Assembly: GCA_014378705.1 (NCBI GenBank)
Contig: JACMND010000028.1
Span: forward strand, 1-59,775
Direction: 5' to 3'
Source of the DNA: Pedobacter sp.
GTDB lineage: Bacteria; Bacteroidota; Bacteroidia; Sphingobacteriales; Sphingobacteriaceae
Length of the DNA stretch: 59,775 bases
Shown here: positions 35,079-42,514 of the stretch, piece after piece
How positions within the stretch are numbered: position 1 is the stretch's first letter
Layout of the letters: the number at the start of each line of letters is the position of its first letter
The notes under the pieces: generated by a model
Database searches by the model: none
Told to the model about the DNA's origin: nothing
The model's input: only the letters and a program-made list of their open reading frames with translations
Made by a program: the position numbers and the translations under genes

Positions 35079-35633
35079 ATGGAAAAAAGATTGGAGGATT
35101 TTATCAGGGACAATAAAAAAGATTTTAACGATGCGGTGCCGCCTGATGGATTGTGGGAAAAAATAGGAAAAAAACTGGAAGAACAGAACAGTAGCAGATT
35201 AAAAAATGCAAAGGTTGTAAAATTGAGCCTTATTTTACAAATCGCTGCTTCCGTATCCATCGTTATCGCGGCAAGCATGTTTTTATGGCAATACCAGTAT
35301 AAACAGGCTACAGATCTGGCGAATATTGATCCGGCTTTGGCCAGGCAACAATTGCACTATGCCTCTGTAATTGAAATTAAGAGAAGCGAACTGAGAAGCT
35401 TAGAAAAAGAGGAGCCACAGTTGTATAACGAGTTCTCTTCAGAGATAAGAAAGATGGACGAAAGTTATCAAAGATTAGTTAAAGATCTTCCGGAAAGTCC
35501 GAACCAGGAGGAAACAGTTAAAGCAATGATTCAGAATTTACAGACGCAAACTGAAGTTTTAAACCAGCAGCTAATCGTAATTAAACAGATTAACGATTCA
35601 AAAAAACAAGACAATGAAACTCAAAGTATATAA
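35079..35633 (+). CDS. Single-pass membrane protein, candidate anti-sigma factor
   Basis: This 184-residue protein has an N-terminal cytosolic segment (~1-47, DFNDAVPPDGLWEKIGKKLEE), one membrane helix (~48-70, LSLILQIAASVSIVIAASMFLW) and a helical periplasmic part (~75-184) with heptad-like content. The layout, short cytosolic N-terminus then one helix, downstream of an ECF sigma gene, suggests an anti-sigma factor. I see no zinc-binding His-x3-Cys-x2-Cys motif, so this is inference from context. It overlaps the next gene by 20 bp. Confidence 0.7.
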   Translation: MEKRLEDFIRDNKKDFNDAVPPDGLWEKIGKKLEEQNSSRLKNAKVVKLSLILQIAASVSIVIAASMFLWQYQYKQATDLANIDPALARQQLHYASVIEIKRSELRSLEKEEPQLYNEFSSEIRKMDESYQRLVKDLPESPNQEETVKAMIQNLQTQTEVLNQQLIVIKQINDSKKQDNETQSI

Positions 35634-36879
35634 GACGATTATTTTTATTGCTGCTTTATTATTTAATCAACATCTGCTTGCTCAAGATTTAAGGCCTCCT
35701 TTACAGGAGCAATCCAATAAAATCAAGTCTGAAAAGAGATTAAATGTTCTACCGGAATTTAATAATGAATTGAAAGGTATTTATATAAAATTGCCCAATA
35801 TTGATTTGTTACTTAAGAATTTAGAATTTAATATTGAACCTGTAATTGCTGGTCTGGAACAAAATTTGGAGAACGTTCTAAGCCAAATAGATTTTGATAT
35901 CGTTGTTACGGATGATCAAAATTTACCAGACTTGAATACCGATGGTAAAAATTATGTCCAGGCATCAGAAAAAGTAAAGAACCTGAGCAAATCATATTCT
36001 GTTGATTCAAAAGACAAACTGGCTATTAACAATCAGTATGGCAAAGTTGTAATTAACACCTGGAAAAAAAATGAAATTAAAGTTGAAGTAGAAATTAAGG
36101 CCTACGAATCTTCTGATAGTAAAGCTCAGGATTTGCTCAACGCTGTTTCTATTGCTGAATCCAGGCAAGGCGACGTTATCAGTTACAAAACAAATATTAA
36201 CAAAAGCAGTATGAACTGGTGGTCGAGAACAAAAAACGGAAATGAAGAGAAGCGAGGTGTTCAAGTTAATTACACGGTTTATATGCCGTCAGTAAATCCG
36301 CTTGACTTAACCAACAAATATGGGAGTACCACGCTTTCAGATTTTGAAGGCCCGGTTAATATCAATAGTTCTTATGGATCATTAGCGGCGCAGAATCTGT
36401 CTAACCCTGCAAACAGGATAAAAATAAGTTATGGATCTGCTGCTTTGAAAAGTTTTTCCTCAGGCGTTCTGGATGTGTCTTATGGTAGTTTAAAACTTGA
36501 TAACGCGGATAAAATGAGTGCTGATATTCGGTATAGTAGCGCCAAAATAGGCCGGCTCACCAGCAGCGGAAAAATTGATGTGGCCTACGGTTCATGCCGG
36601 ATTGAAGAGATGGATAAAAATGTTAAAAACCTGGTAATTAATTCCTCTTATTCCGGTTTAACTATTGGAATTGATGAATCAGCTAATTTTAATTTTGATG
36701 TTACTGTAAGCTATGCCGGCTTTAATTTTAATGATGATAAAGTAAATATTACAAATCAAACACCGGACGAAAATGTAAAAGGCTTTAATCCTACCAAAAA
36801 TTATGTCGGAACTTATGGTAAAGGTTCAGATGCACGGATCATAATAAAATCCAATTACGGAGGCGTAAAATTTTTATAA
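35614..36879 (+). CDS. DUF4097-type adhesin-like secreted protein
   Basis: This 421-residue protein has a signal peptide (IIFIAALLFNQHLLAQ). From ~130 onward it carries repeated beta-strand turns with YGxV/YGS motifs (NNQYGKVVINTW, LTNKYGSTTLSDF, INSSYGSLAAQ, ISYGSAALKSF, LDVSYGSLKLD), typical of the DUF4097 beta-solenoid family. Such proteins often sit beside ECF sigma factors; the function is unknown. The 20-bp overlap with the preceding gene shows co-transcription. Confidence 0.85.
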   Translation: MKLKVYKTIIFIAALLFNQHLLAQDLRPPLQEQSNKIKSEKRLNVLPEFNNELKGIYIKLPNIDLLLKNLEFNIEPVIAGLEQNLENVLSQIDFDIVVTDDQNLPDLNTDGKNYVQASEKVKNLSKSYSVDSKDKLAINNQYGKVVINTWKKNEIKVEVEIKAYESSDSKAQDLLNAVSIAESRQGDVISYKTNINKSSMNWWSRTKNGNEEKRGVQVNYTVYMPSVNPLDLTNKYGSTTLSDFEGPVNINSSYGSLAAQNLSNPANRIKISYGSAALKSFSSGVLDVSYGSLKLDNADKMSADIRYSSAKIGRLTSSGKIDVAYGSCRIEEMDKNVKNLVINSSYSGLTIGIDESANFNFDVTVSYAGFNFNDDKVNITNQTPDENVKGFNPTKNYVGTYGKGSDARIIIKSNYGGVKFL

Positions 36880-36906
36880 AGTTTTTCGTTCAAAAAGAAC
36901 CGGCAA

Positions 36907-38106
36907 TTATATAAAACTAAAAACCCTGCATAACAAGCCTTTTAAATACTCACCTTCCGGGAATGAAGACCTGATGGGGTGGTCTTCCGGTTGCGAAAAC
37001 TGGTTGATAAATTGAACTTGTTTACCCGCATCTAAAGCGGCCCAAGCCAGAATTTGCTTAAAAGTTGTCATATCAACCGCCCCGGAACAAGAGAAAGTTG
37101 CCAGCAAACCACCTTCATTAAGCAGAAGCAATGCCTGCCTGTTAAGATCTTTATAAGCTCTTGATGCTTTGTTAACCGCTGATCTTGAAGGGGCGTATTT
37201 AGGAGGATCCAGAATGATGAGGTCAAATTTTTCACCGTTTTCACGAAAAGCCCTTAACTGCTTGTTCACATCAGATTGAATTATTTTGTGATTTAATTCT
37301 TTAAAGTTATTGATATCTAAATTCCTTTTTAAAGTATCAAGTGCAGATGCTGAACTGTCTATACTTGTAACTTCCGAAGCATGGTTTTTTAACGCATTCA
37401 GGCTAAACCCACCGGAATAACTAAAGCAGTCCAGCACTTTTTTATCTTTGCAATATTCAGCAACAATCCGGCGGTTGTCACGCTGATCACAATAAAAACC
37501 AGACTTTTGACCAGATGTTATATCAACGTCGTATAAAACACCGTTCTCTTTAACTGTGACATATTCTGGCGGTTGCAAACCCCTTAATAATTTGCCGTTG
37601 GAAGCAGTCATTCCATCATGCTCTCTTGCAGAGCTATCGCTTCTGTCAAATATCCCCGAAGGCTTTAGTAACAATTCAAGCTCATCCAGGATTATTTCCT
37701 TGTGATGCTCTATTCCGGAGGTTAAGATTTGTACAGACAAAAAGTCTGAAAACCGGTCTACTATTAATCCCGGAAGAAAATCTGCTTCACTAAAAATAAG
37801 CCTGTAGGTATTTGTATTGGTGTCAAGCAGTAATTTACTTCGTGCTTTTATTGCTTTTTGAATTCGCTTACGCCACCAATTTTCGTTAACAATTATCTTT
37901 TCATCCCATTCTAATAGTCTCACTGCAACTCTTGATTGGTTGTTGTAAAATCCGTAAGCCAAAAATATATCCTTGTTATCATTAACAATTATAATTTCCC
38001 CGTTTACCGGATGTCCGTTTACTGTTTCTATCGCACCTGAAAAAACCCATGGATGGAGCTGTTTAACTGCTTTTTCTTTTCCTTTTTTTAATTTTACCAC
38101 GTGCAT
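36907..38106 (-). CDS. rlmI: RlmI-type class I SAM rRNA methyltransferase
   Basis: This 399-residue protein starts with a PUA domain (KLKKGKEKAVKQLHPWVFSGAIETVNG) and ends in a Rossmann methyltransferase. Motif I is KKVLDCFSYSGGFSLNALKN; motif IV is FDLIILDPPKYAPSRS; LLATFSCSGAVDM carries the conserved SCS. This is the RlmI/RlmK family that makes m5C in 23S rRNA (m5C1962 in E. coli). The exact target here is inferred. It is divergent from csaA. Confidence 0.9.
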   Translation of the reverse strand: MHVVKLKKGKEKAVKQLHPWVFSGAIETVNGHPVNGEIIIVNDNKDIFLAYGFYNNQSRVAVRLLEWDEKIIVNENWWRKRIQKAIKARSKLLLDTNTNTYRLIFSEADFLPGLIVDRFSDFLSVQILTSGIEHHKEIILDELELLLKPSGIFDRSDSSAREHDGMTASNGKLLRGLQPPEYVTVKENGVLYDVDITSGQKSGFYCDQRDNRRIVAEYCKDKKVLDCFSYSGGFSLNALKNHASEVTSIDSSASALDTLKRNLDINNFKELNHKIIQSDVNKQLRAFRENGEKFDLIILDPPKYAPSRSAVNKASRAYKDLNRQALLLLNEGGLLATFSCSGAVDMTTFKQILAWAALDAGKQVQFINQFSQPEDHPIRSSFPEGEYLKGLLCRVFSFI

Positions 38107-38172
38107 TCTGCAAAACTAAATAACATTTTTAATTATTTAGCTTGGGAAAATCTTGTTAACAAACGGATCTAT

Positions 38173-38508
38173 ATGGTAGAAATTAATTGGGATGATTTTT
38201 TAAAAGTTGAATTACGTGCCGGAACTATTGTGGAAGCGGTTGAATTTGCCGAAGCCAGAAAGCCGGCATATAAAATAAAAGTTGATTTTGGTCTTTACGG
38301 AATTAAATGGAGCAGTGCACAAATCACACAAAACTACCATATAAGTGATTTGCCCGGCAGACAGATAATAGCCGTGCTAAACTTTCCGCCAAAACAAATT
38401 GCTAATTTTGTATCTGAGTTTTTAATTACAGGTTTCACAGATGACTTTGGGAATATTGTTTTAGCATCTGTTGATAGCAAAGTGCCTAATGGCGCTCTTT
38501 TAATTTAA
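38173..38508 (+). CDS. csaA: CsaA-type tRNA-binding protein
   Basis: From the ATG at 38173 the protein has 111 residues, the normal CsaA length; an ORF from 38101 adds residues that overlap the divergent rlmI start and do not fit the family. The tRNA-binding (EMAP/ARF-like) OB fold shows FLKVELRAGTIVEAVEFAEARKPAYKIKVDFG, KWSSAQITQNY and FPPKQIANFVSEFLITGF. CsaA has chaperone-like and tRNA-binding activity. It lies 18 bp upstream of the deaminase gene. Confidence 0.92.
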   Translation: MVEINWDDFLKVELRAGTIVEAVEFAEARKPAYKIKVDFGLYGIKWSSAQITQNYHISDLPGRQIIAVLNFPPKQIANFVSEFLITGFTDDFGNIVLASVDSKVPNGALLI

Positions 38509-38526
38509 CCATACTTAAATTAGTTT

Positions 38527-39003
38527 ATGAGATATGTAAACTTTGAAACGGAAAATTTAATAGTTCCTGATGAATTTTTCATGGCGGAAGCTTTAAAAGA
38601 AGCTTCCCAGGCTTTAAAATCAGACGAAGTTCCGATTGGTGCTGTGGTAGTTTTTAATGGACGGATTATTGGTCGTGGACACAACTTAACTGAAACCCTT
38701 AATGATGTTACAGCACATGCGGAAATGCAGGCACTTACCGCCGCAGCCAATTATACAGGGGGCAAATATTTAAAAAACTGCACGTTATATGTTACTTTAG
38801 AACCTTGCGTTATGTGTGCCGGAGCGTCTTACTGGACCCAAATCAGCAGAATTGTTTATGGCGCAAGCGATATGCAAAAGGGCTTTTCTAATATTAAGCA
38901 GCGGATAGTTCACCCAAGAACAGAAATAGTTCATGGCGTTAAAGCTTTAGAATGCGGCAAGCTGGTTAAAGACTTTTTTTATACTAAGAGAAATAAATCT
39001 TAA
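38527..39003 (+). CDS. tadA: tRNA adenosine-34 deaminase-like nucleoside deaminase
   Basis: This 158-residue zinc deaminase has HAE (64-66) with Glu66 as proton shuttle and PCVMC (93-97) as zinc ligands. FMAEALKEASQALKSDEVPIGAVVVFNGRIIGRGHN and the ending are TadA-like; TadA converts A34 to inosine in tRNA-Arg(ACG). Related guanine deaminases share much of this, so the substrate assignment is strong but not certain. It probably shares a transcript with csaA. Confidence 0.88.
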   Translation: MRYVNFETENLIVPDEFFMAEALKEASQALKSDEVPIGAVVVFNGRIIGRGHNLTETLNDVTAHAEMQALTAAANYTGGKYLKNCTLYVTLEPCVMCAGASYWTQISRIVYGASDMQKGFSNIKQRIVHPRTEIVHGVKALECGKLVKDFFYTKRNKS

Positions 39004-39076
39004 TTATCTTGCCAACACTTTTCCATATACAGGGTTGTATTTACTATACACAATTTCATAAATTAAAAATAAGATC

Positions 39077-39688
39077 ATGGCATTTGAATTACCTGCGTTA
39101 CCATACGCTACCGACGCTTTAGAACCGCATATTGATAAAATGACTATGGAAATCCACCATGGCAAACATCACCAGGCGTATGTTGATAATTTAAACAAAG
39201 CCCTGGCAGGCTCTGAAGGAGAAAATAAAAAAATAGAGGATCTACTTGCTTCCATTTCCAAATACCCGCCTGCGGTAAGAAATAATGGTGGTGGTTACTA
39301 CAACCATACTTTGTACTGGTCTGTTATGTCACCGAATGGGGGAAGTAAGCCTTCTGGTGAATTGTCGTCCGCAATTGATCAGGCTTTTGGATCTTTTGAG
39401 GAGTTTAAAAGGAAATTTGCAGAAGCCGGTACAACACGCTTCGGCTCCGGATGGGCTTGGTTAACAGTGGATTCAACAGGAAACTTGCAAATTTCTTCAA
39501 CACCGAACCAGGATAATCCTTTAATGGACATAGCAGAAGTTAAAGGAACCCCTTTATTAGGAATGGATGTTTGGGAACATGCTTATTATCTTAAATATCA
39601 GAATAAGCGGCCAGATTACATTACCGCCTTTTGGAATGTAGTAAATTGGGATGCTGTCGCTGATCGGCATATGAAAGGAAAAAAATAA
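39077..39688 (+). CDS. Superoxide dismutase, Fe/Mn family
   Basis: This 203-residue protein matches Fe/Mn SOD: the start [20 protein letters not shown] and the metal ligands His27 (MEIHHGKHH), the His in YYNHTLYW, and Asp/His in [26 protein letters not shown] is also family-typical. Fe versus Mn cannot be decided from the sequence. It is the first gene of an oxidative-stress block with OxyR and catalase. Confidence 0.97.
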   Translation: MAFELPALPYATDALEPHIDKMTMEIHHGKHHQAYVDNLNKALAGSEGENKKIEDLLASISKYPPAVRNNGGGYYNHTLYWSVMSPNGGSKPSGELSSAIDQAFGSFEEFKRKFAEAGTTRFGSGWAWLTVDSTGNLQISSTPNQDNPLMDIAEVKGTPLLGMDVWEHAYYLKYQNKRPDYITAFWNVVNWDAVADRHMKGKK

Positions 39689-39708
39689 AGTCCAAGGCAA
39701 ACATTCCA

Positions 39709-39744
39709 TAAATGATTATGTATTTTAAAATACATAATCATTTA
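39709..39744. repeat. 36-bp perfect AT-rich palindrome after the SOD gene
   Basis: The stretch is a perfect inverted repeat with no spacer. Each 18-bp arm runs TAAATGATTATGTATTTT (left arm 39709-39726; right arm, its complement, 39727-39744). It lies between the SOD stop and a small lipoprotein ORF. It has no GC-rich stem or T run, so it is not a typical intrinsic terminator. Confidence 0.8.
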
Positions 39745-39754
39745 AATTAAGGTC

Positions 39755-39922
39755 ATGAAAAAACTAAGTTTAATTACTTTCCTTTTTGCCATCACTTTTT
39801 TAAGCAGCTGCGAATTGGTTGGAGACATTTTTCAGGCGGGTGCTTACACCGCAGTTATTGTCATTGTTATTGTTGTGGCCCTCGTAATTTGGCTGATAAG
39901 TAAATTTAGAGGAAGAAGTTGA
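39755..39922 (+). CDS. Small membrane lipoprotein (55 residues)
   Basis: This short ORF starts at ATG 39755 and ends at TGA 39920-39922. The N-terminus is a clean lipoprotein signal (KKLSLITFLFAITFLSSCEL, lipobox Cys ~19). A second hydrophobic helix follows (YTAVIVIVIVVALVIWLIS) and the protein ends with a basic tail (KFRGRS). Its stop almost touches the 3' end of the convergent oxyR. Similar small proteins exist in Bacteroidetes without known function. Coding status rests on the signal-peptide-like composition and length. Confidence 0.65.
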   Translation: MKKLSLITFLFAITFLSSCELVGDIFQAGAYTAVIVIVIVVALVIWLISKFRGRS

Positions 39923-40861
39923 TCAATTATATATTTTAATGACCTCCTTGTCATTATTGCTTTTCATTTCGTCAGGTATCATTTTAAGAATTTCTTTCTC
40001 CAGCGTTGCTATTAAACTTCGTTTCAGAAAATTACGGTGAGTTACCATGCTAATTTCCCGTGTAGGCTTTGGCGATTTAAACGGTCTGATTTGTTGTAAT
40101 TGTAAAGGTGAAAAGTCGCTTACAGCCAATTCTGGTAAAACCGTAACCCCTTTATTCATATCTACCATCCTTCTCAAGCTTTCAACGCTACCAGTATTGT
40201 ATTTAAATTGTTTGTAAGGGCTTTCTTTTTTAAGCCCGCAAATATTTAAAACCTGGTTGCGCATACAATTTTCGTCATTTAGCAGCCACAAGTCCTCGGG
40301 GTTGATATCCTCGGCTTCCAATGCTTTTTTATTTAACAAAATGCTTGATTTGTAAATGTAAAGCACGAATGTTTCGTAAAAAAGAGGTGTTTCTATTATA
40401 GAGCGATCATTTACTGGAGTTGATAAGATTCCACAATCCAATAAACCCAACTTTAATTGTTGTAAGATTTCTTCCGTTGTATATTCCCAAATGTGTAGTT
40501 GTACGTTTGGGTAGGATTCAGTAAATCCAGAAATAACAGACGGCAATAAGTACGGGGCTAGTGTTGGGATAATCCCAATCTTAAGTTCGCCATTAATTTC
40601 TCCCTGCTTTGTGGTAATTATCTCTTTGAGCTTTTGACTTTCTTTTAAAATAGTGCGGGATTGCTCTATAATCTCTATCCCAATCTCTGTTGGAACAACA
40701 GGCTTTCTGGTGCGGTCAAACAATTTTACACCAAGGGATTCTTCCAGTTTTAAAATTTGCATGCTTAAGGTAGGCTGGGTAACAAAGCATTTTTCAGCAG
40801 CCAAAAGAAAATTTCTGTAAGTGTCTAAAGCAATAACGTATTCTAGTTGAACTAAGGTCAT
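39923..40861 (-). CDS. oxyR: OxyR hydrogen-peroxide sensor, LysR family
   Basis: This 312-residue LTTR has an N-terminal winged HTH (LAAEKCFVTQPTLSMQILKLEESLGVKLFDRTRK) and a substrate domain. Two cysteines, Cys199 and Cys208 in NDENCMRNQVLNICGL, fall exactly at the E. coli OxyR redox-switch positions with the same spacing. On oxidation they form a disulfide that activates catalase and related genes. It is divergent from the catalase gene with an 86-bp shared control region carrying an OxyR-type site. Confidence 0.95.
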   Translation of the reverse strand: MTLVQLEYVIALDTYRNFLLAAEKCFVTQPTLSMQILKLEESLGVKLFDRTRKPVVPTEIGIEIIEQSRTILKESQKLKEIITTKQGEINGELKIGIIPTLAPYLLPSVISGFTESYPNVQLHIWEYTTEEILQQLKLGLLDCGILSTPVNDRSIIETPLFYETFVLYIYKSSILLNKKALEAEDINPEDLWLLNDENCMRNQVLNICGLKKESPYKQFKYNTGSVESLRRMVDMNKGVTVLPELAVSDFSPLQLQQIRPFKSPKPTREISMVTHRNFLKRSLIATLEKEILKMIPDEMKSNNDKEVIKIYN

Positions 40862-40863
40862 GT

Positions 40864-40908
40864 ATAGTTATTATCTATTGAGTTATAAATATTATTGATT
40901 ATACCTAT
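40864..40908. promoter_or_regulatory. OxyR-type operator between oxyR and catalase
   Basis: ATAGTTATTATCTAT (40864-40878) matches the E. coli OxyR half-site consensus ATAGnTnnnAnCTAT at every fixed position. A second copy, ATTGATTATACCTAT (40894-40908), matches with one change. The start-to-start distance is 30 bp rather than the 22 bp of the oxidised-form site, close to the extended spacing reported for reduced OxyR. Confidence 0.65.
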
Positions 40909-40947
40909 CGTAAAACTATTATTAATTTTAATTTTTACAAATTAATT

Positions 40948-42447
40948 ATGAAAGAAAATAGCAACAAGCTAACCAGTGCATCAGGCATTCCTTATACAAA
41001 TAACGAAGATTCACTCACTGCAGGGCCACGCGGACCAATACTTTTACAGGATGTTATCCTTCATGAAAAAATGGCGCATTTTAACCGTGAACGTATACCC
41101 GAACGGGTGGTTCATGCCAAAGGTTCAGGTGCTTACGGAACCTTTACCGTTACGCATGATATAAGTAAATATACCCGGGCAAAGATTTTTAGCACGATGG
41201 GCAAACAAACAAAAATGTTCCTCAGGTTTTCAACTGTGGGCGGCGAAAAAGGCTCGGCAGATACAGAACGTGACCCACGTGGTTTCGCTTTAAAATTTTA
41301 TACCGAAGATGGAAACTGGGACCTGGTAGGTAATAACACACCGGTTTTCTTTGTAAAAGATCCAAAGAAGTTTGGCGATTTCATCCACACCCAAAAAAGA
41401 GACCCGCATACAAATTGTAAAAGCCCGACAATGATGTGGGATTTTTGGTCATTAAACCCCGAAAGCTTGCATCAGGTCCTTATTTTAATGTCTGATCGGG
41501 GAACACCATACAGCTATCGTCATATGCACGGCTTCGGAAGTCATACATTTTCTTTTATCAATGCAGATAATGAAAGATTTTGGGTTAAATTTCATTTCAA
41601 AACCAAGCAGGGGATTAAAAATTTTACAGATACTGAATCAGGTTTAATGAAAGGGAAAGACGGCGACTGGGCGCAGCGTGATCTTGTTGAATCAATACAA
41701 AATGGAGACTTTCCTAAATGGTCAATGAAAGTTCAGATAATGACCCAGCAAGAAGCTAAATCTTATCATTTAAACCCTTTTGATTTGACCAAAGTATGGC
41801 CTCATGCTGATTTTCCTTTAATCGATGTGGGCGAAATAGAATTAAACGAAAACCCAAATAATTATTTTGCGCATGTTGAGCAAGCTGCTTTTGCACCCTC
41901 ACATGTTGTAGATGGTATTGGATTTTCTCATGATAAAATGTTGCAGGGGCGTTTACTGTCCTATCCAGATGCACAACGTTACCGCTTGGGTAGTAATTAC
42001 GAGCAGATTCCTGTAAATCGTTGTCCGTATTTGGTGAATAATTATCAGCGGGATGGTCAAATGAGGACCGACGGCAATGGTGGCGACTCACCCAATTATT
42101 CCCCAAACAGTTTTGACAATATTGCTGTAGATCAGGCTTACGAGCAACCTGCTCTTGAGCTAGAAAGTACTTTAGCTGATTTTTATGATCGAAACGCGGA
42201 AAGCGAAAACGATCATTACACACAACCGGGTAATTTATTTAGGTTGATGACACCTGAAGCACAAAAAAATACGGTTTCTAATATTGTGGGTGCAATGAGT
42301 GGAATTAGTGGGGCTAAAAGAGACATCATAATTAACAGGCAAATGTGCCATTGGTTTAGGGCGGATATGACCCTGGGAATGTCAATAGCAAATGAATTAG
42401 GTTTAAATATGGCCACATTGGCCGGTTCGATGCCACAGCATCAATAA
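40948..42447 (+). CDS. Monofunctional heme catalase, small-subunit clade
   Basis: This 499-residue protein has the catalytic His in ERVVHAKGSGAYG (His56) and Asn in VGNNTPVFF (~129), and the proximal heme Tyr in LSYPDAQRYRLGSN. It splits hydrogen peroxide to water and oxygen. The length (~500) indicates a clade 1/3 catalase without the flavodoxin-like domain. Divergent from oxyR; expression is very likely OxyR-controlled. Confidence 0.97.
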   Translation: MKENSNKLTSASGIPYTNNEDSLTAGPRGPILLQDVILHEKMAHFNRERIPERVVHAKGSGAYGTFTVTHDISKYTRAKIFSTMGKQTKMFLRFSTVGGEKGSADTERDPRGFALKFYTEDGNWDLVGNNTPVFFVKDPKKFGDFIHTQKRDPHTNCKSPTMMWDFWSLNPESLHQVLILMSDRGTPYSYRHMHGFGSHTFSFINADNERFWVKFHFKTKQGIKNFTDTESGLMKGKDGDWAQRDLVESIQNGDFPKWSMKVQIMTQQEAKSYHLNPFDLTKVWPHADFPLIDVGEIELNENPNNYFAHVEQAAFAPSHVVDGIGFSHDKMLQGRLLSYPDAQRYRLGSNYEQIPVNRCPYLVNNYQRDGQMRTDGNGGDSPNYSPNSFDNIAVDQAYEQPALELESTLADFYDRNAESENDHYTQPGNLFRLMTPEAQKNTVSNIVGAMSGISGAKRDIIINRQMCHWFRADMTLGMSIANELGLNMATLAGSMPQHQ

Positions 42448-42466
42448 CGTCAATATCTTAAAAAAT

Positions 42467-42502
42467 AAAAGGGTAGACATGTAAAAACAGAGCTACCCTT
42501 TT
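42467..42502. terminator. Bidirectional terminator between catalase and glmS
   Basis: AAAAGGGTAG (42467-42476) pairs with CTACCCTTTT (42493-42502). A/T tracts on both sides serve the two convergent genes. Confidence 0.8.
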
Positions 42503-42514
42503 ATATATTTTTTT

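Noticed and set aside
37000-37600. Minus-strand methyltransferase as a restriction-modification enzyme
   Set aside because: The PUA domain and the SCS motif identify the RlmI family of rRNA enzymes, and no restriction gene is near.
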